From contig NZ_WTKU01000007.1 in assembly GCF_011378715.1 (NCBI RefSeq), forward strand, positions 62,001 through 126,000: 64,000 nucleotides of DNA. Reading direction: 5' to 3'. Below the pieces are notes generated by a model that was given only the letters and a program-made list of their open reading frames with translations, was not told the DNA's origin and made no database searches. The translations under genes and the position numbers were made by a program. Shown in pieces: positions 48,497-60,112 of the stretch. Within the stretch, counting starts at the first letter, position 1. Each line of letters starts with the position of its first letter. The stretch is from Psychromonas sp. SA13A (lineage in GTDB: Bacteria > Pseudomonadota > Gammaproteobacteria > Enterobacterales > Psychromonadaceae).

Positions 48497-49678
48497 ATGA
48501 AAAAAAATCTAAGTATCGTTGCGCTTTGCACCATGGCTGCATTGGGTTCTTTTAATGCCAACGCGGCGATTGAAGAGGGGCAGCTTACTATCTGGATCAA
48601 CGGTGACAAAGGGTACAATGGACTTGCTGAAGTCGGCCAACGTTTTGAAGAAGATACTGGTATTAAAGTTACTGTTGCTCACCCTGATGCACTACAAGAA
48701 AAATTTCCACAAACGGCATCAACGGGCGATGGTCCTGATATCGTTTTTTGGGCTCATGACCGTTTTGGTGGATACGCAGAAGCAGGTTTGCTAGTTGAAG
48801 TTACCCCTTCTAAAGAAGTGAAAAACGGTATTGTCGATTTTGCATGGGATGCTGTGCAGTATAAAGGTAAATTCATTGGTTACCCTGTGGCTATTGAAGC
48901 GTTATCACTTATTTATAATAAAGATTTAATTGCTACACCTCCAGAGAATTGGGAAGACATCACCGCGCTGAATACTAAACTTCAAAAAGATGGTAAATCG
49001 GCGATTATGTGGAACTTAAAAGAACCTTACTTTACTTGGCCTTTAATGGCAGCTGATGGGGGCTATGCTTTTAAGCCAACGTCTACCGGTTATGATATTA
49101 AAAACGCTGGTATTAATAATGCGGGTGTAAAAGGAGCAATGACGTTTGTTAAAAAATTGATCGATAACAAGGTTATTTCTCCTGATATGGATTATTCCGT
49201 GTCTGAATCTGAATTTACCAAAGGCAATGTAGCAATGACCATTAACGGTCCTTGGTCTTGGGGAAATATTGAGAAAGCCGGCATTAATTATGGTGTGACT
49301 ACGTTACCTAAATTTAATGGTAAAGATTCTAAAGCATTTGTTGGTGTATTGACCGCGGGTATTAGTACTGCGTCACCTAATAAAGACCTTGCTGTTGAGT
49401 TTATAGAAAACTACCTACTTACTAACGAGGGTTTACGTAATATTAATAATGATAAACCGCTTGGTGCTGTTGCATTGAATTCATTTCAAAAAGAGTTAGC
49501 TACAGATGCTCGCATTGCGGCAACCATGAATAATGCAAAAAATGGTGAAATAATGCCAAATATTCCACAAATGGGTGCTTTCTGGGAAAGTGCAAAAAAT
49601 GCAATTATCAATATCGTTGATGGTCGTCAAGCAGTAGATGCAGCGCTTGCAGATGCAGAAAAACGAATGGTCAAATAA
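48497..49678 (+). CDS. malE: Maltose/maltodextrin-binding periplasmic protein
   Basis: 393 residues, E. coli MalE being 396. A signal peptide ([19 protein letters not shown], cut after NANA) precedes '[20 protein letters not shown]', almost the E. coli mature start, with '[20 protein letters not shown]', '[19 protein letters not shown]' and '[17 protein letters not shown]'. It captures dextrins in the periplasm for MalFGK2. The ribosome-binding site is AAAGGA. malF follows after 164 bases. Confidence 0.97.
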   Translation: MKKNLSIVALCTMAALGSFNANAAIEEGQLTIWINGDKGYNGLAEVGQRFEEDTGIKVTVAHPDALQEKFPQTASTGDGPDIVFWAHDRFGGYAEAGLLVEVTPSKEVKNGIVDFAWDAVQYKGKFIGYPVAIEALSLIYNKDLIATPPENWEDITALNTKLQKDGKSAIMWNLKEPYFTWPLMAADGGYAFKPTSTGYDIKNAGINNAGVKGAMTFVKKLIDNKVISPDMDYSVSESEFTKGNVAMTINGPWSWGNIEKAGINYGVTTLPKFNGKDSKAFVGVLTAGISTASPNKDLAVEFIENYLLTNEGLRNINNDKPLGAVALNSFQKELATDARIAATMNNAKNGEIMPNIPQMGAFWESAKNAIINIVDGRQAVDAALADAEKRMVK

Positions 49679-49842
49679 TGACGTTGTTAAGGAGTGAACA
49701 TCAAGTTTATTCCTTAACACTGGAGAAAGCATTGCTTTCTCCTCATTTTAATTTTTTATCGACACCATCAATAACGCATCACTAATGAATAATGATGAAA
49801 AATAGTTAGTGATGGAGTTGATTTTAGTTAACAGGGTTCTAT

Positions 49843-51411
49843 ATGCAGTCAGTTCAAGGTTCTGGTGCCATTGCACCATCTCCACTTCCTATCAGTTGGG
49901 GAGTGATAATAAAATGGGCCATTCTAGTTTCAGTTGCTATCGTAAACGGTTATGCGTCGATTGTAATGTACTCTCGTGGAGAGCTTGCTTTTGCATTACT
50001 TACGGTCATATTAACGTCATTGGCACTGTATATTTTTGGTAGTAAAAAAACCTATGCTCATCGCTATATATATCCTGGTATTGCGGGCATGATCCTATTT
50101 ATTTTGTTTCCATTGGTTTATACAACTAGCCTCGCATTTACTAACTACAGTGCAAAAAACCAATTAACTATAGAGCGGGCACAAAGTGTCTTGTTGGATA
50201 GAACATTTCAGAGCGGTCAAAGTTATCCATTTAACCTCTATCAGACAGAACAAGGTTTCCGTATAGCGGTCATTGATAATGGTGAAACGCTTGCGACAGA
50301 TGATTTTTCAATGGATGTTGCTGCGGGACAAAATATTGAACTTAAGGCTGTGCAAAAAGTTGATGGTAAAAAACAAAAAATAAAATCGATCATCAAGAAT
50401 AGGGCGAAGCTCAACGATATCAATTTAACTATGCCAAACGGCGCAGTGGTGGGTATGAGTGGGCTACGAAAATTTGCCGCGGTACAACCTCTTTATAGCA
50501 TGCAATCCGATGGCGAAACATTATTAAACAATGAAACCGAGCAGCGACTTAAAGCGAATATGGAAATAGGATTCTATCAAGTCGTTAATGAAAATAATGC
50601 GTTTATAGGCGACCCTATTTCACCTGGTTTTGTAGTTAATGTCAGTACTGCAAATTTTGAGAAGGTATGGAAAGATGAAGGGATTAAAGAACCTTTTATA
50701 GGGATCTTTATTTGGACCGTTGTATTTTCAGCATTGTCAGTTTTTTTGACCTTAATTATCGGTTTGGTGTTAGCGAGTGTAGTGCAATGGGAATCACTAA
50801 AAGGGCGTGCAGTATATCGAGTATTATTGATATTGCCTTATGCAGTTCCTGCCTTTATCTCTATTCTTATTTTTAAAGGGTTATTTAACCAAAGTTTTGG
50901 TGAAATAAATATGGTATTAGAAGCCTTATTCGGCATCAGCCCAGCTTGGTTTTCAGACCCAATTACCGCAAGAACGATGGTGGTGATTGTGAATACTTGG
51001 CTTGGTTTCCCTTATATGATGATCCTGTGTATGGGGCTTTTAAAAGCTATACCGCAAGATCTTTATGAGGCGTCTGCAATCGATGGTGCTGGACCATTAA
51101 AAAACTTTACTAAGATTACTTTCCCTCTAATGATTAAACCATTAACACCGTTATTAATTGCAAGTTTTGCTTTTAACTTTAATAACTTTGTAATGATTTA
51201 CCTATTAACGGGTGGTGGACCGAATATGATTGGCACTACTGAGCCAGCAGGTTATACAGACTTATTAGTGAGCTATACCTACCGTATTGCATTTGAAGGA
51301 ACTGGCGGACAAGACTTTGGTCTAGCAAGTGCCATTGCAACAATTATTTTCCTATTAGTGGGCGGCTTGGCATTGCTAAATCTTCGCTTCACAAAACTCG
51401 AACAAGATTAA
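49843..51411 (+). CDS. malF: Maltose ABC transporter permease MalF
   Basis: 522 residues, E. coli MalF being 514. Two or three N-terminal membrane segments come first, then a large periplasmic P2 loop (about residues 100-280). The transmembrane core has the permease EAA loop '[20 protein letters not shown]' and '[16 protein letters not shown]'. It forms the channel with MalG. It is 11 bases before malG, so the two are surely cotranscribed. Confidence 0.96.
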   Translation: MQSVQGSGAIAPSPLPISWGVIIKWAILVSVAIVNGYASIVMYSRGELAFALLTVILTSLALYIFGSKKTYAHRYIYPGIAGMILFILFPLVYTTSLAFTNYSAKNQLTIERAQSVLLDRTFQSGQSYPFNLYQTEQGFRIAVIDNGETLATDDFSMDVAAGQNIELKAVQKVDGKKQKIKSIIKNRAKLNDINLTMPNGAVVGMSGLRKFAAVQPLYSMQSDGETLLNNETEQRLKANMEIGFYQVVNENNAFIGDPISPGFVVNVSTANFEKVWKDEGIKEPFIGIFIWTVVFSALSVFLTLIIGLVLASVVQWESLKGRAVYRVLLILPYAVPAFISILIFKGLFNQSFGEINMVLEALFGISPAWFSDPITARTMVVIVNTWLGFPYMMILCMGLLKAIPQDLYEASAIDGAGPLKNFTKITFPLMIKPLTPLLIASFAFNFNNFVMIYLLTGGGPNMIGTTEPAGYTDLLVSYTYRIAFEGTGGQDFGLASAIATIIFLLVGGLALLNLRFTKLEQD

Positions 51412-51422
51412 GGGGACTTTCG

Positions 51423-52313
51423 ATGGCTATAGTACAAGGCAAAAATTTAAAATACAGAGTATGGGCAACACATATAGGACTTTGGGTTTTTCTATCATTT
51501 ATTATCTTCCCATTATTAATGGTAGTCGCGATCTCATTGCGTGAAGGCAACTTTGCAACAGGCAGCTTGATCCCTGAAAACCCATCTCTAGAACATTGGA
51601 AGCTGGCGTTAGGTTTTTCTGTTACTAATGCCGATGGTAGTATCACGCCGCCTCCGTTTCCAGTATTAACCTGGTTATGGAATTCAATTAAAATTGCGAG
51701 TATCTCTTCAATTTTAATTGTCGCTCTTTCAACAACTTCTGCTTATGCTTTTGCGCGTATGAAGTTTGGTGGTAAAAGTGCCATTTTGAAAGCGATGATG
51801 ATTTTCCAAATGTTTCCCGCAGTATTGGCATTAGTTGCTCTGTATGCCTTATTCGATAAATTAGGACAATACATTCCATTTCTTGGATTAAATACCCATG
51901 GTGGATTGATTTTTGCTTATTTAGGCGGGATTGCTCTGCATGTTTGGACCATCAAAGGATACTTTGAGACCATCGATAACTCACTTGAAGAAGCGGCTGC
52001 TTTAGATGGTGCTACACCTTGGCAAGCGTTCCGCTTAGTGTTGTTGCCTTTATCGGTTCCGATATTAGCAGTTGTGTTTATCCTTTCGTTTATTGCTGTA
52101 GTTGGTGAGGTGCCTGTTGCTTCACTCTTATTATCTGATGTTGATAACTATACGTTAGCAGTTGGCATGCAACAGTACTTATATCCTCAAAACTATTTAT
52201 GGGGTGATTTTGCAGCAGCAGCGGTACTCTCGGCATTACCTATTACTGGTGTGTTTTTACTAGCACAGCGTTGGTTAGTGGGCGGATTAACGGCTGGTGG
52301 TGTTAAAGGGTAG
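51423..52313 (+). CDS. malG: Maltose ABC transporter permease MalG
   Basis: 296 residues, the E. coli MalG length, with six membrane segments. It shows '[20 protein letters not shown]' in the first loop, '[20 protein letters not shown]', and the EAA loop '[20 protein letters not shown]' that contacts MalK. The C-terminus ends '[13 protein letters not shown]' as in E. coli. Last gene of malEFG, with the terminator at 52341. Confidence 0.97.
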   Translation: MAIVQGKNLKYRVWATHIGLWVFLSFIIFPLLMVVAISLREGNFATGSLIPENPSLEHWKLALGFSVTNADGSITPPPFPVLTWLWNSIKIASISSILIVALSTTSAYAFARMKFGGKSAILKAMMIFQMFPAVLALVALYALFDKLGQYIPFLGLNTHGGLIFAYLGGIALHVWTIKGYFETIDNSLEEAAALDGATPWQAFRLVLLPLSVPILAVVFILSFIAVVGEVPVASLLLSDVDNYTLAVGMQQYLYPQNYLWGDFAAAAVLSALPITGVFLLAQRWLVGGLTAGGVKG

Positions 52314-53017
52314 TATTCATAACTTTTAGATAGATTTAATAAACGCAATTTATCCCACCTTGTAAATTGCGTTTTTTTTAACTATTTTAAGCCTACTTTA
52401 ATCATCATTGATTGATTCACTTACTAATTGATTTTATAAATGGCGGCACTCCCTCTTAATTTGTATTTGTACGAGCTTATTAACCGTATAATTGTTTTTT
52501 TTTGAAGCTATAAACTAAATAGTTGCATCTTTCCCTTCTTTTTTAACTATACAATTTATTTTATTGGTAGTGTGAATGAATGCCTTTTTAATAAAAAACG
52601 TAAATAACCTCGTTCAGAGTAGTTCTGACTGTATATATATCGCTAAACTAAAGGCGCTAAAAGAAAATACTATTGAAAGTGAAGATTTCTTCGTCATGTT
52701 ATGGAAAGGTTTGGTATGTTGAGATTGGTTTAGGACTGGTATTAAGGCTATTGATAGAACTAGATTCAAGGTTGGCTTTTATTAATCTCTAAACGAACTA
52801 GAACAGTTCGATTGTATTGTTACTCATTTACACACTCATACTATCTTGATGGCGTTATTGCAGTGGCTTTAGCATCATGAGGGCATTAATAGCCCTTGAT
52901 TTATGACTATTAATTATAGAGGGCTCTTTGTTTATAAGCAGTTGCTTATAAACAAAGAAGTGAATTGTCTCAATATTGTCAGTCTTTTTACTTCATTGAG
53001 ACAATTGATATAATCGG
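52314..53017. other. Gap between malG and the MalS-like gene with several hairpins
   Basis: Besides the malG terminator, the right end carries two further inverted repeats: CTTTGTTTATAAGCA with its complement (52926-52957, 2-base spacer) and AATTGTCTCAAT with ATTGAGACAATT (52963-53006). The latter may end the amylase gene on the minus strand. A 48-codon frame at 52576-52722 (MNAFLIKNVNNLVQSSSD...) has no visible ribosome-binding site and remains doubtful. Confidence 0.5.
52341..52379 (+). terminator. malEFG terminator
   Basis: AAACGCAATTTA (52341-52352) pairs perfectly with TAAATTGCGTTT (52363-52374), followed by a run of T's. Confidence 0.85.
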
Positions 53018-55078
53018 TTAATGACCGAAAAAAGCAACCACGACGGTATCGTCTTTCAAACTTCTACTAAATACGTAAGCATTGTCATGTTTGATTACGT
53101 TATGTTTTCCAGCTCCTATTGCAGAATGATCCTTTCTGAATTTAGCAATAGTTTTCCAATGAGTTAGCAAGGATTGACGGTCTTTATCTAAATCCCACAC
53201 CATGTCAGAGCGTGTGCCTTGATGAAAATCATCAGCATATGGACCAATTTTTCTCGCCACTTCATCGCCATAATAAACTTGTATCGCGCCGGGAGTCAGC
53301 AGCAATGCGTTTGCAGCATTTCTTTGCATATCTAGAGAGTTAAAGCGACTGAAAAATAGCTCAGTATCATGTGAAGACATATAACTGACAGGATTGAAGT
53401 CTTTGTTTTCTTGTATAGTATTAGCATAGTTTTGATAGGTAGCTTTCATTTGGCTGAAACAAGCTGCTCCTTTATCCATTTTCTTTTGCAAATCGAAATT
53501 AATCAAAGCATCAAATCCATCATCAAAGTAAGGACTACGATAAGCTGTATGTCCCCACACTTCACCCATCATAAAAAAGGGTAAACCAGATTCATCATTA
53601 TTGTTACGCCAAGTTTCTAGGCTGTTAATACTTTCTGATTTCAACTTTTTCCAGACACTAGGTTGAACATGCTTGACGGTGTCGATCCTAAATCCATCGA
53701 TACCAAATCGTTTCACCCAATCGGTTTGCCATTCGATTAAATAATCTGAAACAGTAAAATTAGCGCGTTTAGCAACACGCGTACCTGGGTTATTGAGTAG
53801 CCATTCAGGAGGTGTTACCGCTTTGGTGGACTCTGTTATCATATCGGGTAATCCTGCTAAAGAGGATGTGATGTCACTATTCCCTGGTGACTGATAACCG
53901 GGAAATGTTGCTCTTATCCAATCTTTTCCCCACCAATGTTGCCATTGTGAACTTTTATAATTTATTTGCTGGTGAAAGCTATGCCAGTTTTGTCCTGACA
54001 TGGGCTTCCAAGCAGACCATTGAGGCGGCCAATTGGGCAGAGGTGTCACAACATCGATTTTATCGAATTGAAGATCGGCTAAGGTAGCATAACCGGCATG
54101 GTTAATGACTACGTCTAGTAGTATTTTCATTCCGCGTTGATGCGCCTGTTCGACTAACTCATTTAAGTCTTCGTCATCTCCAAAATTTTGGTCAATTTTA
54201 GTAAAGTCCCGTGTCCAGTAACCATGGTATGCATAAAAGGGAAAACTGCCTTTCTCTCCACCGCCTACAAACCCATGTACCTGCTCAACAATCGGAGATA
54301 GCCAAATAGCGTCAGTGCCTAAACTTTTGATGTAATCCAGTTTTTGAGTGACACCTTTAATATCGCCACCATGAAATGTACCTACTTCATCTAGGCCATC
54401 CTTATCACGTCCATAGGATTGATCATTACTGGTATCTGCATTATTAAAGCGGTCAATCATTACAAAGTAAATATTTGCGTTTTTCCAATTTAATGGAGCT
54501 TGCTGTTGAGTCGCGCCTGCTGCGGGTAACTTTTCAAGTAAAACTAATCCACCGCTATCGGGTGAAGGTGTAAGTGTTACCTTATTATTCTTAACCTCGA
54601 CAACACGGCCTGAGTAAGCATCTCGTAATTTTGTGGATTCTTTGTATAGATTGTTCAGATTAATAGTAACTTCGCCACCTGAATAGGCTTCGCATTGCAC
54701 ATTGGGAAGAGGGCGTTTAAACGTAGTCTTTTGAGCCGTTTTAGGTTGCCGATTAATTCTTAAAGAAGGGGGGCTTTCATTAAATGTGAATGCATAATCC
54801 CCGCTAAAACGGATCTGTAAATCAAGTTCTGTCGGTGAACCACAATTTAATGCTAAGGGTTTATTAAATTTTACTTTTTTCACGCTGTCAGGAGCACATT
54901 TACCATCAATCTCAGAGATAGTTATGGTGTAATTATCTTTAGAAAGCTGGACAATCAAGGGGCGCTCATCATCGAGTGCAAACTGTCGACTATTTGTCGT
55001 GGTAGAAATTGCAATATTGGCCGCAAAAACGTTCGGAGCACCAATTAATAATGTGAGAAAAAGAGTATTGAGTTTCAT
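53018..55078 (-). CDS. malS: Periplasmic/secreted alpha-amylase, MalS-like (GH13)
   Basis: 686 residues, close to E. coli MalS (676). A signal peptide (MKLNTLFLTLLIGAPNVFA) and an N-terminal beta domain of about 190 residues precede the GH13 barrel: 'LLDVVINHAGYATLADL', nucleophile Asp in 'FGIDGFRIDTVKHVQ', acid Glu in 'FFMMGEVWGHTAYRS' and Asp in 'YMSSHDTELFFSRF'. Several cysteines fit disulfides outside the cytoplasm. The conserved 'HGFVGGGEKGSFPFYAYHGY' block supports MalS. It trims long dextrins before transport. It is divergent from an unknown secreted-protein gene. Confidence 0.88.
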   Translation of the reverse strand: MKLNTLFLTLLIGAPNVFAANIAISTTTNSRQFALDDERPLIVQLSKDNYTITISEIDGKCAPDSVKKVKFNKPLALNCGSPTELDLQIRFSGDYAFTFNESPPSLRINRQPKTAQKTTFKRPLPNVQCEAYSGGEVTINLNNLYKESTKLRDAYSGRVVEVKNNKVTLTPSPDSGGLVLLEKLPAAGATQQQAPLNWKNANIYFVMIDRFNNADTSNDQSYGRDKDGLDEVGTFHGGDIKGVTQKLDYIKSLGTDAIWLSPIVEQVHGFVGGGEKGSFPFYAYHGYWTRDFTKIDQNFGDDEDLNELVEQAHQRGMKILLDVVINHAGYATLADLQFDKIDVVTPLPNWPPQWSAWKPMSGQNWHSFHQQINYKSSQWQHWWGKDWIRATFPGYQSPGNSDITSSLAGLPDMITESTKAVTPPEWLLNNPGTRVAKRANFTVSDYLIEWQTDWVKRFGIDGFRIDTVKHVQPSVWKKLKSESINSLETWRNNNDESGLPFFMMGEVWGHTAYRSPYFDDGFDALINFDLQKKMDKGAACFSQMKATYQNYANTIQENKDFNPVSYMSSHDTELFFSRFNSLDMQRNAANALLLTPGAIQVYYGDEVARKIGPYADDFHQGTRSDMVWDLDKDRQSLLTHWKTIAKFRKDHSAIGAGKHNVIKHDNAYVFSRSLKDDTVVVAFFGH

Positions 55079-55313
55079 TATTTTACCTTCTTTTAATTAC
55101 CTTCAGACATCATATAAAATAGTTTCCCTCGATACATCAACCGTACATCTACGCCCCTTGCTTTCAACGTAGACCTCTATTGTCAATTTTTTAAGGATGA
55201 TACTTCTGTTTATGTAAACAGGTAAACTAATATCATCTTGATCATTTAGTTATACAGCTATTCAATTATTCAGCTATTAACTTATCCAACAATAAAGGAC
55301 GCACGAGTCATTT

Positions 55314-55889
55314 ATGAAAAAAAATGTTTTTACTTCGCTAATCTGTAGCCTATTTTGTTCTACGTTAATAGCTTATCCGAATGCTTTAAGCTTGCCTTGG
55401 TTATCGCCTATGTTAGATGACGATATTCCAGCATGGTCTGTTGATCTATTAAACAAAAGTCAGGAGCTATTTGATTGCGGCGAAAAAGAAGAAGGGAAAG
55501 AATTTTGCTCTGATGTTGTTAATTATTATACAACGCCTGTACAGGGCTATTTATGGTTAGCAAAGGAAAATGTAAACAAAATACAATTAAACGCGCCATT
55601 TACGGCCAGCAATTATTCCCAACTTCAACTCAATATTCGTAAGGATGGCTATGTTTTAGTTTGGGTTGAAATAGCAGGCAAGCATATTGATATCACAGAG
55701 CAACTTAAGACAAAGCCGTTTCATATCGTTGATAGAGAGGTGATGATGTTTATGAACAAGGGCAGAATCTCTTCGCCTAGGAGGTTGCTATGGTACCCTG
55801 AGACGCAACAACAACAAGCCAACCCAAGCCGATACGTTGAGTTTGTAAGTGATGGTGTAGTAATAAATGTTAACTTTTTTAAGCTTTAA
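55314..55889 (+). CDS. Uncharacterised exported protein in the mal island
   Basis: 191 residues. A signal peptide (MKKNVFTSLICSLFCSTLIA) precedes an unrecognised domain: 'PAWSVDLLNKSQELFDCGEK', two further cysteines, then 'NYSQLQLNIRKDGYVLVWVE', 'IAGKHIDITEQLKTKPFHIV' and 'VEFVSDGVVINVNFFKL'. The second half looks beta-rich. I do not know the family. It is divergent from the MalS-like gene, with a GGATGA core (55195-55200) in between, and convergent with glk, so it may belong to the maltose regulon. Confidence 0.7.
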   Translation: MKKNVFTSLICSLFCSTLIAYPNALSLPWLSPMLDDDIPAWSVDLLNKSQELFDCGEKEEGKEFCSDVVNYYTTPVQGYLWLAKENVNKIQLNAPFTASNYSQLQLNIRKDGYVLVWVEIAGKHIDITEQLKTKPFHIVDREVMMFMNKGRISSPRRLLWYPETQQQQANPSRYVEFVSDGVVINVNFFKL

Positions 55890-55949
55890 GCTTGATGACA
55901 GGAGCGAACCATCAACTGAACTACCAATTGTAAGGCTGATGCGATTGCT

Positions 55950-55990
55950 ATCAACGTCAGAAAAAATATGCGCTGACGTTGATTTTGTTC
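55950..55990. terminator. Terminator between the exported-protein gene and glk
   Basis: ATCAACGTCAG (55950-55960) pairs with CTGACGTTGAT (55973-55983), followed by TTTTGTT on the plus strand. Convergent genes can share it. Confidence 0.7.
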
Positions 55991-56014
55991 TAGAACTAGC
56001 ACCTTTTTAAGTGA

Positions 56015-56974
56015 TTAGTGAATGTATTTTAACTCTTGGCGTAGGTAAGTTGCTGCACCTAGTAAACCTGGGTTCTTGTGAGTAATAACAAAAGTAGGTA
56101 TTTTAGTTAAATAGTCTTTTAAACGTCCTTTCTCTTCAAAATATTGTCTGAATTCACTCGCTTCAAAAAAATCAAGAAAACGCGGCACGATGCCACCAGC
56201 AATATAAACACCACCAGTACAGTTCAAACTCATCGCGAGATTACCGGCAAAGCTGCCCATTATTTGACAAAAGATATCTAAAGTTTGTCGTGCTATCACA
56301 CATTCATTATTCAGTGCTGCTTGTGTTATTTGTTTAGGCTGAATAAATTGAGGGGCTTGTTGCGATAAGTTGCAGAGACTTTGATATAAATTAACGATAC
56401 CTTGTCCTGACATCACTTGTTCTGCAGAAACATGGCCAAACTTAGCTTGTAATTGAAATAAAATATCCGATTGTTGGCGAGTGTTTGCTGTAAAGCTAAC
56501 ATGACCCGCTTCACCTTCTAGGCTGATCCACTTATCAATTACTTTTATGATATGTGATACACCTAATCCGGTACCAGGTCCAAAAACAGCAGTGTTAGCA
56601 TTTTCCTGAACAGTACCTGTACCGATTTGAAACTTATCTGATGCAGCTAAGAAAGGCACTGCCAAAGAGATCGCAGTATAATCATTTATTACATACAAAG
56701 TGTTTAAGTTTAATTGTTCTTTAAGTGCTTTTTGTGAAAATGACCAACTTAAGTTGGTCATGGTTACTTGATCATTTTCCACGGGGCAGGCAATACCGAT
56801 ACAAAGATCATTAACTGCACTGTCCAATGTTGAAAAATAAGCTAACAAAGCTTGTTCTATAGAGTCAAAGTCCGCACAAACATACTCGACCAGTTTGCTC
56901 AATTTACCCGTTTCAAGATCACAAACTGAAAATCTAATATTTGTGCCGCCAAGGTCGACTACAACAGCTGACAT
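56015..56974 (-). CDS. glk: Glucokinase
   Basis: About 319 residues from ATG 56974 (MSAVVVDLGGTNIRF), with AGGAGA upstream; an earlier ATG at 57010 lacks a site. It belongs to the E. coli Glk type: 'VVVDLGGTNIRFSVCD' (ATP-binding), 'VINDYTAISLAVPFL', 'VFGPGTGLGVSHI', 'LEGEAGHVSFTA' and 'GGVYIAGGIVPRFLDFF'. It phosphorylates glucose freed by MalQ and amylase to glucose 6-phosphate. It follows malM by 65 bases on the same strand, tying glucose capture to the mal regulon. Confidence 0.92.
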   Translation of the reverse strand: MSAVVVDLGGTNIRFSVCDLETGKLSKLVEYVCADFDSIEQALLAYFSTLDSAVNDLCIGIACPVENDQVTMTNLSWSFSQKALKEQLNLNTLYVINDYTAISLAVPFLAASDKFQIGTGTVQENANTAVFGPGTGLGVSHIIKVIDKWISLEGEAGHVSFTANTRQQSDILFQLQAKFGHVSAEQVMSGQGIVNLYQSLCNLSQQAPQFIQPKQITQAALNNECVIARQTLDIFCQIMGSFAGNLAMSLNCTGGVYIAGGIVPRFLDFFEASEFRQYFEEKGRLKDYLTKIPTFVITHKNPGLLGAATYLRQELKYIH

Positions 56975-57038
56975 TTTTTCTCCTAAATAATTGTTAACTT
57001 TCAACTTCAATTTACGTTTATCTTTTCTTTATAATTTG

Positions 57039-57851
57039 TTATTTATAACTATTGATAGCATCAACAAAAATTGTTTGTGCGCCTTCTACTTGCAGATTTT
57101 TAGCTTCTTCCAAAAGCTTTAATGCTTTTGGGATATCTTCGTTTGCAACGGCATTTTGGATTGATTTTTTATAGAAACTTTCAAGGTCAGTCCCTGCAGG
57201 AATATTATCAGTGGTGTTAATGATGCGTGTAGTCACAACTTGATTGCTAGTAAGCGTTAAGCTGAAATTACCGTAGGCAACATGTTTAGCAAGCGGATCG
57301 TCGATAATAGGTTGTACTGTATGCTTAGCAATAGCAAAGGCTTTTGCAGGGTGTAAAATTGGAGTTGAACCAACTAAATCTTTAGCAGTGGTATATACCA
57401 ATAATTTAAGGTTATCACCACTCATATCAGGCATGACATTAAACGCGATGGTAAATTTATCGTTATCTAATAATTTTGCTGGCTCGTAGGTAAAGTCACT
57501 GAAGGACTTTTGGGCAATAAGGTCACCGGCTTTATTTAGGATCGCAACAGTAGGTGCATAAAAAGTATTTTTGCTATCGACAAAACTTTCAATTTCTATA
57601 TCTAATGAACCTTTATTGCCGGGTAACGTGAAGCTGGCAATAGGACCTGCACTTTCTCCGTTTAGTAATAATTGGTTTGATTTATCAATAGAAAATTTAA
57701 TGTTAGTAGGGATATCCAGGGCTGACCATGTGATCTCTGATATATTCATGGCAACTTGATTTTCTTGAGGAACGTCGAGAGTTATTGTTTGTGTTTTTGC
57801 ACAACCTACAATTAAAGTCGATAAAATAATTGGTGCGATCCATTTTTTCAT
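57039..57851 (-). CDS. malM: Maltose operon periplasmic lipoprotein MalM
   Basis: 270 residues (E. coli MalM 306). A lipoprotein signal (MKKWIAPIILSTLIVGCAK, lipobox IVGC) is followed by beta-rich sequence ('ITWSALDIPTNIKFSIDKSN', 'LPGNKGSLDIEIESFVDSKN', 'FYAPTVAILNKAGDLIAQKS') as in MalM. Its C-terminal helix is 'KALKLLEEAKNLQVEGAQTI'. The role is unknown, though it is conserved with lamB. It lies downstream of lamB as in E. coli, but separated by a 329-base gap with a hairpin. Confidence 0.88.
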   Translation of the reverse strand: MKKWIAPIILSTLIVGCAKTQTITLDVPQENQVAMNISEITWSALDIPTNIKFSIDKSNQLLLNGESAGPIASFTLPGNKGSLDIEIESFVDSKNTFYAPTVAILNKAGDLIAQKSFSDFTYEPAKLLDNDKFTIAFNVMPDMSGDNLKLLVYTTAKDLVGSTPILHPAKAFAIAKHTVQPIIDDPLAKHVAYGNFSLTLTSNQVVTTRIINTTDNIPAGTDLESFYKKSIQNAVANEDIPKALKLLEEAKNLQVEGAQTIFVDAINSYK

Positions 57852-58180
57852 AATTGATTATCCTAATTGTGAGTATCATTTCTGCCATTTTATATCTTTA
57901 CTGATTAAAAATGAGAAAAATAACTGTTAATTATACCTGTATTTTAAAAGGTAATTTGTCTTTATTCTTGTATATTATTTTATTCTACAGCTTTGTTAAC
58001 ATTGATTATTATCAGTTTATATTATTTTTAAACCATCCATTTACTTGGATTGAAAATTGATAGCTGGATTGCAAAATTGGTTGGTTTAAAAATAATATTG
58101 CTTTAAAAAATAATGCTCAGTCAAGGAAGTCAACAACACAGCCAGACATCGACTGTGTTGTTGATTAAGAAGTTAGTGGC
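57852..58180. other. lamB-malM intergenic region with hairpin
   Basis: TCAACAACACAG (58130-58141) and CTGTGTTGTTGA (58153-58164) form a perfect 12-base stem 17 bases after lamB but without a strong T-run on the minus strand. It could attenuate malM-glk or protect lamB mRNA. The remaining 275 bases are A+T-rich; nothing else seen. Confidence 0.55.
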
Positions 58181-60112
<1,932 letters not shown>

